Assembly: GCF_011683915.1 (NCBI RefSeq)
Contig: NZ_JAAQPH010000001.1
Location: forward strand, 186,001-250,000
From: Pelagibius litoralis
GTDB lineage: Bacteria > Pseudomonadota > Alphaproteobacteria > Kiloniellales > Kiloniellaceae
Length of the DNA stretch: 64,000 bases
Direction of reading: 5' to 3'
Position numbers and translations under genes: made by a program. The notes under the pieces are model-generated. The model searched no databases and was not told the origin of the DNA. It was given only the letters and a program-made list of their open reading frames with translations. Every line of letters begins with the position of its first letter. Position 1 is the stretch's first letter. Below, one piece after another: positions 24,100 through 32,031 of the stretch.

Positions 24100-25785
24100 T
24101 TAGGGGCCATCATCCTCCGCACGGCGGGCAGGGTCACGCAACGGCGCCAGCCCGGCCGCGATCTTGGTCATGACCTTTTCCGTCAGCTTCTTTTCCAGGG
24201 ACCATCTGAGCACCATCTTGCCGGCGAAGCGGAGCACGCCGTTAAGCACCGGGCGCAGTTCCTCGTCGATGGCGATTTCACCCAGGGCTTTTATCCGGCG
24301 GCGCACCTGATCACGGATGCGATCCATATCGACCCTCTCAGGCTTGGGGGCTTCGCTTGCCGGAATCTCTTCCGAGGCAGCCAGGTCCTCGGTCAGGGGA
24401 ATAATCGGAAGCGCCGGATGCAGATTGCCATTTGAATCGCGCACCATCCGCTTTTCCCCGTTGTGCTCACGCACATACCAGGCTTTGCGTTGATCGGCGG
24501 TCATCTCCGCAAACAGCGGGTTGATCTCAGGCAGCACCAGGTACCGCCGCAGGAACGAACGGCAGTTCTTGCGCCCCAACAGATAGTCGTGTCGGCGAAA
24601 AGATTCTTCAAAGAAACCGCCGAAACCGCCGAGTGTTGCCGAGGCGATGGCATACTCTGCCTGCCGCCCATCGGCGTCTCGCCGGGATGGCGAAATCATA
24701 AAGCGGGAATAGACATCTGACTGCTCGGCCAATTCGAGTTCTTCCGGTTTGAAGCGTGCCTGATCGACCAAAGCGCCGAACATCTTGGGCAGGATGGTGC
24801 GCAAGCGGTCGTCGTTGTCGGCTTCGGGATCGAACTCGAGCTTGTTGGGGAAGGGGTCGATCATGATAACAGCGCGCTGGGCTGCCTCTCCTTCGCGCGG
24901 GTTGCGGACCCGGCCGCCGCCGGAAAGGTGACGCCGCGCCAGTTCCAGGGGTTCGTTATTCATCAGGCCGCCGTCGACGCAGAGAAAGTCATAGGTGTCG
25001 GGGCTGGGGTTGCCGAAGGCCGGATCACGCATGTCATGACGGTTGAAGTAGTCGCCGCCCTTGCGGGTCAGGATCTGCGGCGCGAGACCGATCGGAAAGG
25101 CGCCGGTGGCGAGGGCCGCGCGGGCCAGTGTCGGCCAGTTTCCACCGGGGCAGTCGGCAGGGCTCAGGGGCAGAAACCCCGGCGGCGTATCGGCATCCCA
25201 GGTGACGGCGAAACGCATGTCGTCCATATGGTTGGTCATGCCATAGGTATCGCTGCTGCCGGCGCCGAAGAGCTGAAAGCCATAGGGGACGCCGCGCAGG
25301 TTTGCGACGGTCAGGAACAGCGCCAGAGGATCGCCGACCCAGGGCCGCTTGCGTCTTTCGCCGTCCACCACCAAAGCGCTGCTGGCGATATCCCACAGCG
25401 CCGTTGAATCCAGTGCGGAAACCAGGGCACGGCGCTTCTCGACATCGCTGGTCCCGAGCAGTTTTTTTATGTCGATTTCTCTGACCCAGGAATTATAGAG
25501 CTGGTTGCTCTTGGGGCTGGCCGTATCGTGTCCCGGGCGTTGGTGGGCGAGGTCGTGCATGAAGTGAACGGCTGAAATCGCAGAGGTCATGCCGCCTGCC
25601 GAGGCGCCGGCCAAGACGGGGATCTTGACCCGATGGCGCGGTCCGCTCCAGTCCGCGCGCTCGCGCGCGGCGTAGTAGCTGTCCAGCGCCTCGATCATGA
25701 AGTCCATCACACCCGCGGTGTAGGCACCGGCGGAAATGGCGCCGGCCATCACTAGGCCCAGTTCGAATTCGGCTTGATCGGTCAT
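24100..25785 (-). CDS. patatin-like phospholipase
   Basis: 561 residues. The patatin hydrolase core has the nucleophile elbow GASAG with Ser62 and the catalytic Asp in VDGGLMNNEP (Asp271), so both members of the Ser-Asp dyad are present. The usual DGGGxxG oxyanion motif is replaced by AGAISAGAYTAG near residues 14-25. After the core comes an approximately 270-residue C-terminal region ending in basic, helical sequence (RRRIKALGEIAIDEELRPVL), of unknown role. No signal peptide: cytoplasmic or injected. Patatins deacylate phospholipids. It is read after a 117-residue gene and a lipoprotein gene on the same strand. Confidence 0.9.
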   Translation of the reverse strand: MTDQAEFELGLVMAGAISAGAYTAGVMDFMIEALDSYYAARERADWSGPRHRVKIPVLAGASAGGMTSAISAVHFMHDLAHQRPGHDTASPKSNQLYNSWVREIDIKKLLGTSDVEKRRALVSALDSTALWDIASSALVVDGERRKRPWVGDPLALFLTVANLRGVPYGFQLFGAGSSDTYGMTNHMDDMRFAVTWDADTPPGFLPLSPADCPGGNWPTLARAALATGAFPIGLAPQILTRKGGDYFNRHDMRDPAFGNPSPDTYDFLCVDGGLMNNEPLELARRHLSGGGRVRNPREGEAAQRAVIMIDPFPNKLEFDPEADNDDRLRTILPKMFGALVDQARFKPEELELAEQSDVYSRFMISPSRRDADGRQAEYAIASATLGGFGGFFEESFRRHDYLLGRKNCRSFLRRYLVLPEINPLFAEMTADQRKAWYVREHNGEKRMVRDSNGNLHPALPIIPLTEDLAASEEIPASEAPKPERVDMDRIRDQVRRRIKALGEIAIDEELRPVLNGVLRFAGKMVLRWSLEKKLTEKVMTKIAAGLAPLRDPARRAEDDGP

Positions 25786-25808
25786 TTTGGCTCTCCCAAG
25801 AGCATGCC

Positions 25809-26162
25809 CTAGAACACGGGCGCGGCGAACTTAACGGCTTTCTTCAGCAGTTTGTCGAGCAGCCCGAAAACCTTGGTCGCCTTTTCGGCGATCTTCACCG
25901 CATCGTCCAGGTCCTTGGTCGCCTGGCGCAGATCGGTTGTCGCCTCAAAAACCTTCTGCTGTGCCTTTGTGAAGACAACGGCATCGCTGTTGAAGCGTGC
26001 GGCCGACAACTCGACCCATTGCGCCCGCAACTCCTGCGCCCTGTTGAACAGGGCCTGGCGTTGAGGAATGGGTATGTCCGGCGCCATCGCTTTCAAAACC
26101 ATCTCTTCGAACGACTTGTAGACGTCGTCACGCAGAGCTTTGGACGCTTTCACTTCAGGCAC
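25809..26162 (-). CDS. hypothetical helical protein, companion of the patatin gene
   Basis: 117 residues, almost entirely amphipathic helix: MPEVKASKALRDDVYKSFEE at the start, a central heptad-like run (FTKAQQKVFEATTDLRQATKDLDDAVKIAEKATKVF, given here only as key blocks KAQQKVFEA, DLRQATKDL) and a basic hydrophobic tail LLDKLLKKAVKFAAPVF. No signal peptide. No known family. It lies 23 bp upstream of the patatin gene and 81 bp after the lipoprotein gene, so it could be an adaptor or regulator of the phospholipase; that is inference from position. Confidence 0.6.
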   Translation of the reverse strand: MPEVKASKALRDDVYKSFEEMVLKAMAPDIPIPQRQALFNRAQELRAQWVELSAARFNSDAVVFTKAQQKVFEATTDLRQATKDLDDAVKIAEKATKVFGLLDKLLKKAVKFAAPVF

Positions 26163-26243
26163 GGTTTCCTCCCCATTGTGTTTGCCCGCTCCGGCGGTTC
26201 TCAGGCAGTGGCATCCCTAACGCTTGCTTCCCGGCAATCGGGG

Positions 26244-27251
26244 CTAAGAGGACGCTGCGGCGTTCAACCGCTTGAAGGAATCAAATACATCCTTGGCGGA
26301 GTCCGAGTAGCCGCGCACGATGGTCACGAGATCGGAGAGATCCTGCGGGCCTTTATCCGACTTCGCATAACGCACCAAGGCATCGTGGGCGACGTCGAAC
26401 TGGTCGAGGGTTTGAATGAGTCCCTGCAACGTCGAGAGGCTTTGGGTGCGTGCCTCCAGGGCCTGATCAATCTTGCTCAGGGTGTTGAGCCGGGCGGTAT
26501 TGTTGCCGGCTTCCTGCGCCTGGGCATAGCGGATCGTCAGCTCCGCGACCTCCAACTGTTTTACCGAATCGCGCTGACGGACAACGAAAGCGAGATCTTC
26601 GCGCAGCTTTGCCGAAATCTCCTGGATCGCCGGTGCGGCTTTCGTGATCGCCGCATCCAAGGCGGTGGACCGCTTGGCGTTCAGGATTTCGGTTGCGATG
26701 GTATCGGAGATCACCTTCAGGGGGCTGGTGATATCGCCGATGGGCAGGCTTCCCAGGATACCGCTGTCGGCGTTGAGGTCGGTCAACAGCGTATCGGCGG
26801 AGATTTTGGCCCGTTCGCTGGCTGACTTCCAACGTTCGCTCACGTCGCTCTCAGCCAAGGCGGCGAGCATCTGCGTGTACTGCTTCAGGATCCCGAAAGC
26901 GCGGTCTCTGGCGGCGAGGGCCTGCGGCGAGAGGATCGGCTCGGACAGCTTGGAAATGTTCAGCTGCCGGCTCGGGTCTTCACGCAGCAGCTTGAGCTCG
27001 TAGCCCCGTTCGAAGGTGTTGATGCTCTGGACATAGTCGAGCGCGACCGAGGCGGTCCGATCCGTCGCGCTCTGGAACTCGCCGATGCTTTCCTGATAGA
27101 TCGTGAAGTCGCGCGGTGTGCCGCAGGCCCCCAGCATCACCATCAGCAGAAAAGCGCAACAGCCTTTGACGGCAGACTTCGTTGCAGTCGTTTCCCCCGT
27201 TCGATGCTGACCTTTGGTCACCGCATGCGAACGACTGCTGGTCTGAACCAT
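26244..27251 (-). CDS. putative lipoprotein, helical, companion of the patatin gene
   Basis: 335 residues from ATG 27251. A hydrophobic stretch CCAFLLMVMLGAC ends in a lipobox (cysteine about residue 43), after an unusually long 28-residue polar lead; a start downstream is possible but none with a good site is obvious. The mature part is long alpha-helical sequence rich in Ala, Glu and Lys with no globular-domain signature I recognise. It probably sits in the cell envelope. Same strand as the 117-residue protein and the phospholipase. Confidence 0.62.
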   Translation of the reverse strand: MVQTSSRSHAVTKGQHRTGETTATKSAVKGCCAFLLMVMLGACGTPRDFTIYQESIGEFQSATDRTASVALDYVQSINTFERGYELKLLREDPSRQLNISKLSEPILSPQALAARDRAFGILKQYTQMLAALAESDVSERWKSASERAKISADTLLTDLNADSGILGSLPIGDITSPLKVISDTIATEILNAKRSTALDAAITKAAPAIQEISAKLREDLAFVVRQRDSVKQLEVAELTIRYAQAQEAGNNTARLNTLSKIDQALEARTQSLSTLQGLIQTLDQFDVAHDALVRYAKSDKGPQDLSDLVTIVRGYSDSAKDVFDSFKRLNAAASS

Positions 27252-27286
27252 GCTTCGCCCCCCACGATCAGATTCCCGACATTTTC

Positions 27287-27306
27287 AGGAGTCGCGGACG
27301 ACTCCT
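27287..27306. promoter_or_regulatory. perfect 8-bp palindrome upstream of the lipoprotein gene
   Basis: AGGAGTCG at 27287-27294 and CGACTCCT at 27299-27306 flank a 4-base centre. It lies 36-55 bp upstream of the lipoprotein/patatin cluster start, where an operator would be expected. No T-run follows on either strand, so an intrinsic terminator is unlikely. Which protein binds is unknown. Confidence 0.35.
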
Positions 27307-27450
27307 AATCAGATTGTTGTGCCGATTGGCCTAGAACCGCAACAGCGAATTCCGGAGTAAGTCGTAGGGGTTAGGAGGAAGCGGTTGGAAAGGGGACAGG
27401 CTTCCACTGCTCAGAGAGCCGCCGGTATACCCAAAAATGACGACTGAGGA

Positions 27451-27726
27451 TCAGCGCAGTCCGCGCACGACCGCCGGTTTCGATCTGGGTGTCAGCACCT
27501 TCGCCGAGTCGCTTGGGCCGGACTGCCAGTTCAGATCGACGCCCTGTTCCTTGAGGTAGGCTTCGGCCGCCGCCCTGGCTTCGGCGTGAGAGTCGGCGAA
27601 GCCCTGAGCGTAGAACCGCCCATCCTTCTCATAGGACACGGTCCAGCGAAATTCGGTCGCGCCACGCCGGCTGCCGGCACTGGGCGTGCCGCGCCAGGGT
27701 TCGATCAGGATGTCATGCTTCTTCAT
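27451..27726 (-). CDS. hypothetical protein, 91 residues
   Basis: From ATG 27726: KKHDILIEPWRG, then a variable segment, FRWTVSYEKDGRFYAQGFADSHAEARAAAEAYLKEQG, and a C-terminal SKPAVVRGLR. The middle looks like one compact alpha/beta unit, with strands WTVSYE/FYAQGF and a helix EARAAAEAYLKEQ, reminiscent of small DUF-type fragments found in alphaproteobacteria. No family identified. Upstream in-frame ATGs at 27831 and 27795 would add 23-35 residues without recognisable sequence. Weak ribosome-binding site, so start is uncertain. Confidence 0.5.
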   Translation of the reverse strand: MKKHDILIEPWRGTPSAGSRRGATEFRWTVSYEKDGRFYAQGFADSHAEARAAAEAYLKEQGVDLNWQSGPSDSAKVLTPRSKPAVVRGLR

Positions 27727-27846
27727 TGCTTCAACGTGTATTGCTTCGTGTCGATGGTCTGGATCTCCGTCTTCGGGTGCATTGTAAACTGACATGGCGT
27801 GATTTGTAGACTCTCTTCTTCGCGGCGCCACGCTCCGCCTGGGTCT

Positions 27847-28044
27847 TCAATCCCGCCGGCCGGCTTGGGCTCGGGCCGGGCTGGGGGGCGGGGGTGGTGG
27901 CGGTTCGTTCGGATACCCGGGCGGCCAGTCCGGTGGCGGCTCGATATCGGGAGAAGGCCGACCCGGCGGGCCACCGGGTGGCGGCGGCACCGGGGCCGGG
28001 GGATCGGGGGGCGGTTTGGGAACCTGTGCGGCTTGCTCAACCAA
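27847..28044 (-). CDS. possible proline-rich small protein
   Basis: A 65-residue frame starting with TTG at 28044, with about 27 prolines in PPP/PPG blocks (KPPPDPPAPVPPPPGG, IEPPPDWPPGYP). Such sequence is disordered and could be an adhesive tail or a chance open frame in CCG/GGC-rich DNA. Another frame across the same DNA is also open. I report it only because the proline repeats are striking; no homolog recognised and no clear ribosome-binding site. Confidence 0.25.
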   Translation of the reverse strand: MVEQAAQVPKPPPDPPAPVPPPPGGPPGRPSPDIEPPPDWPPGYPNEPPPPPPPSPARAQAGRRD

Positions 28045-28099
28045 AGCCAGACTCGTCCTGGGAAGCCGCGGTTGGCATTGTCCGGATCTCTAAATCCGC

Positions 28100-28348
28100 C
28101 TAGTGCCTTAGGACCAGGAGGGCACCCTCGATCAGCTTGACGACATTCGGGCAGCCGTCGATAGCGGCGAGATCGCGGGCCAGTTCAAGCTTGGCTATGC
28201 CTTCGTCGGGTGTGGTGGCCGGGCGCGTGATGATTTCATCGTCCAGGTCCGATACGCTCGCCTCTGCTGCACTGCGGTCGAGCTGATCCTGTTCGCGCAG
28301 CACTCTTGCGCGATGGATCGTGAGTTCGTTCAACGTATGCATGGACAT
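28100..28348 (-). CDS. hypothetical protein, 82 residues
   Basis: From ATG 28348: MSMHTLNELTIHRARVLREQDQLDRSAAEASVSDLDDEIITRPATTPDE then IAKLELARDLAAIDGCPNVVKLIEGALLVLRH (given as key blocks). It is soluble, acidic-rich, with two helices and one cysteine. No known family. GGGAG lies 11 bases upstream of the chosen start. It follows modC by 101 bp on the same strand, but nothing ties it to molybdate transport. Confidence 0.5.
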   Translation of the reverse strand: MSMHTLNELTIHRARVLREQDQLDRSAAEASVSDLDDEIITRPATTPDEGIAKLELARDLAAIDGCPNVVKLIEGALLVLRH

Positions 28349-28448
28349 GATTAAACCGCGCTCCCTGCCGTCCTGATTGTGACAAATGGCGGGCACCTGC
28401 AGGCCTTGTTAACCATGATAGCGGAAGGGCGGCGGTTTGTCGCCCGAA

Positions 28449-29579
28449 TCATTCGTCTTCGGACAAAAAGCGGGCCGCCTGGTCACGGCGCCCCAGGCTT
28501 TGCCGGTCGATGGCGACGCTTTTGATCAGGGCAAACACCTTCAGCCCCGGGCGAAGGCCCAGGGCCTGGCAGGAGCGCGCCGTTATGCGTGCCCAGATGG
28601 CGGCGCCGCCGGCATCGAGCTGCAAGTCGACCTGCGGGCTACGTTCTTCACTTATCGCTTTCACTTCGCACTCTATCATATTGAGAATACTTGTGTCGCG
28701 AGGTGGCGTGAGAGCGATCGACACGTCTCTCGCCCGAATCCTGACGCGCAGGCCCTGGCCGAGCGGCAGATTGAGGTGGGGCACCTTCAGGCGCCCGCCG
28801 GCAAACCGCAGCTCGGTCAGACCAAAGGCCTTGTCCTGGCCGGCGATGGCGGTGGCCAACACCGCACCGGCCTCGTAGCGCCCGGTCAAGGGGCGCAGAT
28901 CGAGGCGGCTGGTCAGATCCTCGACGCTGCCGACGGCCTCTACCCGCCCGCTGGACATCAGCACCAGGGTGTCGGCAAGCCGGACAATCTCCTGCATGGA
29001 ATGGCTGACATAGATGATCGGCAGTGCCATCTCATCGCGCAGTTGCTCGATGAACGGCAGGATCTCGTCCTTGCGCGGTTGGTCCAGGGCCGCCAGAGGC
29101 TCGTCCATCAGCAGCAGTTTGGGATTGGCCAGCAAAGCCCGGCCCAGGGCGACACGCTGCTTCTCGCCGCCGGAGAGTGCCTGCGGCCGTCGCTCCAGAA
29201 GGCTTTCGATGTCGAGCAGCGCGACGACCTGTTCCAGTTCGATGCGGCGCTCGCCTTTCGGCACCCGTTTCAGGCCATAGGTCAGATTGTTTCGCACCGA
29301 GAGATGGGGGAACAGCCGGCCCTCCTGGAACACGTAGCCGAGGCGTCGGCGTTCGATCGGCACGTCGATGCCCGCCGCGGAATCGAAAAGGGTCTCACCA
29401 CCCAGCGAAATGCGGCCGCGGTCCGGCTTCAGCAGCCCGGCCAGCATGTTCACCAGGGAGGTCTTGCCGGCACCGGAGCGCCCGAAGATGGCCGTAATAC
29501 CCCCTGTTTCGCAGGCGAATTTAGCCTCCAGCGTCATTTTGCCGAGGCGATGGTGGAGATCGACGTCGAGGTTTTTCAT
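28449..29579 (-). CDS. modC: molybdate ABC transporter ATP-binding protein
   Basis: 376 residues. ABC motifs: Walker A GRSGAGKTS at about 33-41, signature LSGGEKQRVALGRALL, Walker B LLMDEPLAALD, switch His in VSHSMQE. After the ATPase domain comes a MOP/TOBE-like region (about 270-360) beginning near LRVRIRARDVSIAL, which in ModC senses molybdate. The order modA-modB-modC on one strand, with modB 10 bp upstream, confirms the call. ModC powers uptake of molybdate (and tungstate) for molybdenum-cofactor enzymes. Confidence 0.95.
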   Translation of the reverse strand: MKNLDVDLHHRLGKMTLEAKFACETGGITAIFGRSGAGKTSLVNMLAGLLKPDRGRISLGGETLFDSAAGIDVPIERRRLGYVFQEGRLFPHLSVRNNLTYGLKRVPKGERRIELEQVVALLDIESLLERRPQALSGGEKQRVALGRALLANPKLLLMDEPLAALDQPRKDEILPFIEQLRDEMALPIIYVSHSMQEIVRLADTLVLMSSGRVEAVGSVEDLTSRLDLRPLTGRYEAGAVLATAIAGQDKAFGLTELRFAGGRLKVPHLNLPLGQGLRVRIRARDVSIALTPPRDTSILNMIECEVKAISEERSPQVDLQLDAGGAAIWARITARSCQALGLRPGLKVFALIKSVAIDRQSLGRRDQAARFLSEDE

Positions 29580-29588
29580 GGTCGCTCC

Positions 29589-30281
29589 CTAGTCGATCAA
29601 CCGCGCCCGCAGGCGCCGCTCGATGATTTCCGAGGCGCCCAGGGCGGCCAGCGACAGTATCACCGAGAGCACCGCAAGCCGCAGGGCCCCGGTTTCGCCG
29701 TCGGGGGTCTGGATCAGGCTGTAGAGCGCCAGGGGAAGGGTTCTGGTTTCCCCCGGGATGTTCGAGACGAAGGTGATGGTGGCCCCGAACTCCCCCAGGC
29801 TGCGCGCAAAGGCCAGCACGCAGCCCGCCAGGATGCCGGGGGCGATCAACGGCAGGGTAATGGTCAGGAAGACCGAGAGGCGCGAGGCGCCCAGGGTGCG
29901 GGCGGCGGTTTCCAGGTTCTGGTCTATGGTCTCGATCGAGAGCCTTATGGCCCTGACCATCAGCGGAAAGGCCATCACCGCGGCCGCAAGGGCCGCGCCT
30001 TCCCAGGTGAAGGGCAGGGAAATACCAAAGGTTTCGTAGAGCCAGGACCCCAGGGGACCGCGCCGTCCCAGGAGGATCAGCAAGAGGTAGCCGACGACCA
30101 CCGGCGGCAGCACCAGCGGCAGGTGGATGATCCCATTGAGCAGGGTCTTGCCATAGAAATCGTAGCGCTGCAGCAACCAGGCGGCGGCCAGTCCGAAAGG
30201 CAGGCTGGCGGTGACGGACCAGAACGCCACGCGCAGGCTCAGTCGGATGGCTTCGGATTCCAGCGCTGTAAGTTCGAACAT
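29589..30281 (-). CDS. modB: molybdate ABC transporter permease
   Basis: 230 residues with about six transmembrane helices and a clear ModB signature: FGLAAAWLLQRYDFYGKTLLNGIIHLPLVLPPVVVGYLLL near the N-terminus (quoted as blocks) and the EAA-type loop ETAARTLGASRLSVFLTITLPLIAPG in the C-terminal half. It forms the inner-membrane channel with ModC. It starts 82 bp after the modA stop and ends 10 bp before modC, with a degenerate 15-bp tandem repeat in the modA-modB gap. Confidence 0.95.
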   Translation of the reverse strand: MFELTALESEAIRLSLRVAFWSVTASLPFGLAAAWLLQRYDFYGKTLLNGIIHLPLVLPPVVVGYLLLILLGRRGPLGSWLYETFGISLPFTWEGAALAAAVMAFPLMVRAIRLSIETIDQNLETAARTLGASRLSVFLTITLPLIAPGILAGCVLAFARSLGEFGATITFVSNIPGETRTLPLALYSLIQTPDGETGALRLAVLSVILSLAALGASEIIERRLRARLID

Positions 30282-30312
30282 CGATCCTGCCGGCTATGCG
30301 AGGGGAGGCCCC

Positions 30313-30372
30313 GAGCTGGTTAGCCCCAAACTGATTAGCCCCGGGCCGATTGGCCCTAGCCGTTTAGCTCTC
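30313..30372. repeat. degenerate 15-bp tandem repeat between modA and modB
   Basis: Units of 15 bases at 30313-30327, 30328-30342, 30343-30357 and a weaker 30358-30372 share the core CTGRTTAGCCCC. The first two are the best match (12 of 15 identical); the last unit covers the modA stop codon. This may be a short duplication with no function, or spacer structure in the modAB transcript. Confidence 0.55.
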
Positions 30373-31152
30373 CGGGACCGGCGATGTAAAGCCATGCTTG
30401 CGGAAGATGGCAGCCGCTTCGTCGCTTTTCAGGAAATTGTACACCGCTCGTACGGCCACAGAGTCGCGCCCGGTGACGATGGCGAGGGGATAGGTGATCG
30501 GCGGGGTGGTATCGGCAGGGAAAACATCAAGGACCTTGACGTTGCGCGCGATCGCGGCGTCGGTCTTGTAGACGATACCGGCCACAGCCTCGCCGCGGCC
30601 GACCAGGGCGAGTGCGGCACGCACGTTGCTGGCTTGCGCCAACCTGTCGGCGACCTGGTCCCAGAGGCCCAAAGCTTCCAGCGCCTGGCGGGCATAGATA
30701 CCGGCCGGAACGTGCGCGGGATCGCCGATGGCCAGGCGGCCATCCCCCAAGGCTGCGTCAAGCGATGCGCCCGGCAGCAACTGCAGGCGCAAGGGGGAGT
30801 CCGCCGGGGCGACGAGGACCAGCCGATTGGCCAGCAAGGCGGTTTGGCTTTCCGCGACAATCAGCCGCTGCTCGGCCAGGTGATCCACCCAGGCGCCGCT
30901 GGCGGAGAGAAAGAGGTCGGCGGGCGCGCCCTGGGCGATCTGGCGGGCAAGGGTGGAGGAGGCGGCAACGACCGGGCGGATCGAGCCGCCGGTCTGCGCG
31001 GCAAAAGCTTCGGCGATCTCGTTTACGGCGTCGGTGGTGCTGGCGGCGGCAAACAGCGTGACCGGCCTGTCCGCTGCCTGCACGCCGGAAATGGAAACTG
31101 TGAAAAGACCTGTGAGCGCCAGGAACAGGCCGAAGAAGAGCCGCAGCGTCAT
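30364..31152 (-). CDS. modA: molybdate ABC transporter, periplasmic binding protein
   Basis: 262 residues with a signal peptide MTLRLFFGLFLALTGLF and cleavage near VQA. Mature blocks match ModA: PVTLFAAASTTDAVNEIAEAF, VVAASSTLARQIAQGAPADLFLSASGAWVDHLAEQ, LAIGDPAHVPAGIYARQALEALG and IVYKTDAAI. It binds molybdate in the periplasm. The start follows the hisI stop by 3 bp, so hisI and modABC share a transcript. No Mo-box operator is visible upstream, which is expected because the nearest promoter would lie before the 75-codon gene or hisI. Confidence 0.95.
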   Translation of the reverse strand: MTLRLFFGLFLALTGLFTVSISGVQAADRPVTLFAAASTTDAVNEIAEAFAAQTGGSIRPVVAASSTLARQIAQGAPADLFLSASGAWVDHLAEQRLIVAESQTALLANRLVLVAPADSPLRLQLLPGASLDAALGDGRLAIGDPAHVPAGIYARQALEALGLWDQVADRLAQASNVRAALALVGRGEAVAGIVYKTDAAIARNVKVLDVFPADTTPPITYPLAIVTGRDSVAVRAVYNFLKSDEAAAIFRKHGFTSPVPES

Positions 31153-31155
31153 CGT

Positions 31156-31554
31156 TCAGGCGCCGTAGAGTTTGCCGGGGTCGGTCACCACCGGCAGGGT
31201 GTCATCAAGGCCGCCGTCCGTATTCAGGCTTCTGTAGAAGCAGGAGCGGCGGCCGGTGTGGCAGGCGACGCCTTTCTGGTCGACGCGCAGCAGCAACGAA
31301 TCGCCATCGCAGTCGATCTGCAGTTCGACCAGCTTTTGGGTCTGGCCGGAGGACTCGCCTTTGCGCCAGAGTTTGCCGCGCGACCGCGACCAGTAGCAGA
31401 CCTGGCGGGTTTCCAGGGTCTCCGCCAGGGATTCGCGGTTCATCCAGGCGACCATCAGAATCTCGCCGCTGTCATGCTGCTGGGCGACGGCCATTACCAA
31501 TCCCTTGTCGTTGAAGGCGATCGCTTCTTCTAAAGCTGCTGGCAGGTCGCTCAT
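31156..31554 (-). CDS. hisI: phosphoribosyl-AMP cyclohydrolase
   Basis: 132 residues from ATG 31554: motifs FNDKGLVMAVAQQHDSGEILMVAWMN, TRQVCYWSRSRGKLWRKGESSG and DCDGDSLLLRVDQKGVACHTGRRSCFY, with the zinc and metal-binding Cys/Asp residues. HisI opens the purine ring of PRAMP in step 3 of histidine biosynthesis. It is monofunctional (no HisE part). Its start overlaps the upstream 75-codon gene by 4 bp and modA follows 3 bp after its stop, an unusual pairing of histidine biosynthesis with molybdate transport. Confidence 0.95.
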   Translation of the reverse strand: MSDLPAALEEAIAFNDKGLVMAVAQQHDSGEILMVAWMNRESLAETLETRQVCYWSRSRGKLWRKGESSGQTQKLVELQIDCDGDSLLLRVDQKGVACHTGRRSCFYRSLNTDGGLDDTLPVVTDPGKLYGA

Positions 31555-31778
31555 GATAATCCTGTGCTCCATATCGTCGGCCGCTCCGCAGGCCCGGCGG
31601 CAAAGACACGGTTTGCCGCACGCAGGCGATCAAAGCCAGCCTTGAGGCCGGAAATCAAGCCGTCAATGCGGCCCAGGCCGTTGGGGGCCTTGACGGCGTC
31701 ACGGACTTGGCCGCTGGGATACCAGAGCGGAGACTGCAGGTATCGGCTATCGCGGCATTCGGCCTGGAACTTAGACAT
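31551..31778 (-). CDS. hypothetical protein, 75 residues, overlapping hisI
   Basis: From ATG 31778, the product MSKFQAECRDSRYLQSPLWY ... RPTIWSTGLS has a central helix (LISGLKAGFDRLRAANRVFA) and no known domain. Its stop codon overlaps the hisI ATG in ATGA form, a strong sign of translational coupling and so of a real gene. The frame reaches back to an ATG at 31832. Function unknown; possibly a regulator or leader of the histidine/molybdate operon. Confidence 0.5.
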   Translation of the reverse strand: MSKFQAECRDSRYLQSPLWYPSGQVRDAVKAPNGLGRIDGLISGLKAGFDRLRAANRVFAAGPAERPTIWSTGLS

Positions 31779-32031
31779 TTCGGGGCCTTGATTGTCGGCG
31801 ATCCCGGCCAATAGGGGGCGCTGGAGGGGCATCGGTAAAGTTGCCTATTTTTTTATCATTCCGCCCTCAGCAACCTGTTGCCTTTCCTTGGCGACTGAGA
31901 CATGGTTCGCCCATACGGACGCTCAAGCATTCCGTCGGGAGGCTGTAACTGTTGATAAAGACAGGCGGTCAGAACGGGGCGGGTTGTTCGTTTTAAGATA
32001 ATAAACTTCGAACAGCAGGGAAGGTCTATCC

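Noticed and set aside
28437-30323. 628-codon plus-strand frame over modC and modB
   Set aside because: Opposite strand of well-supported genes; low-complexity Q/G/R-rich product.
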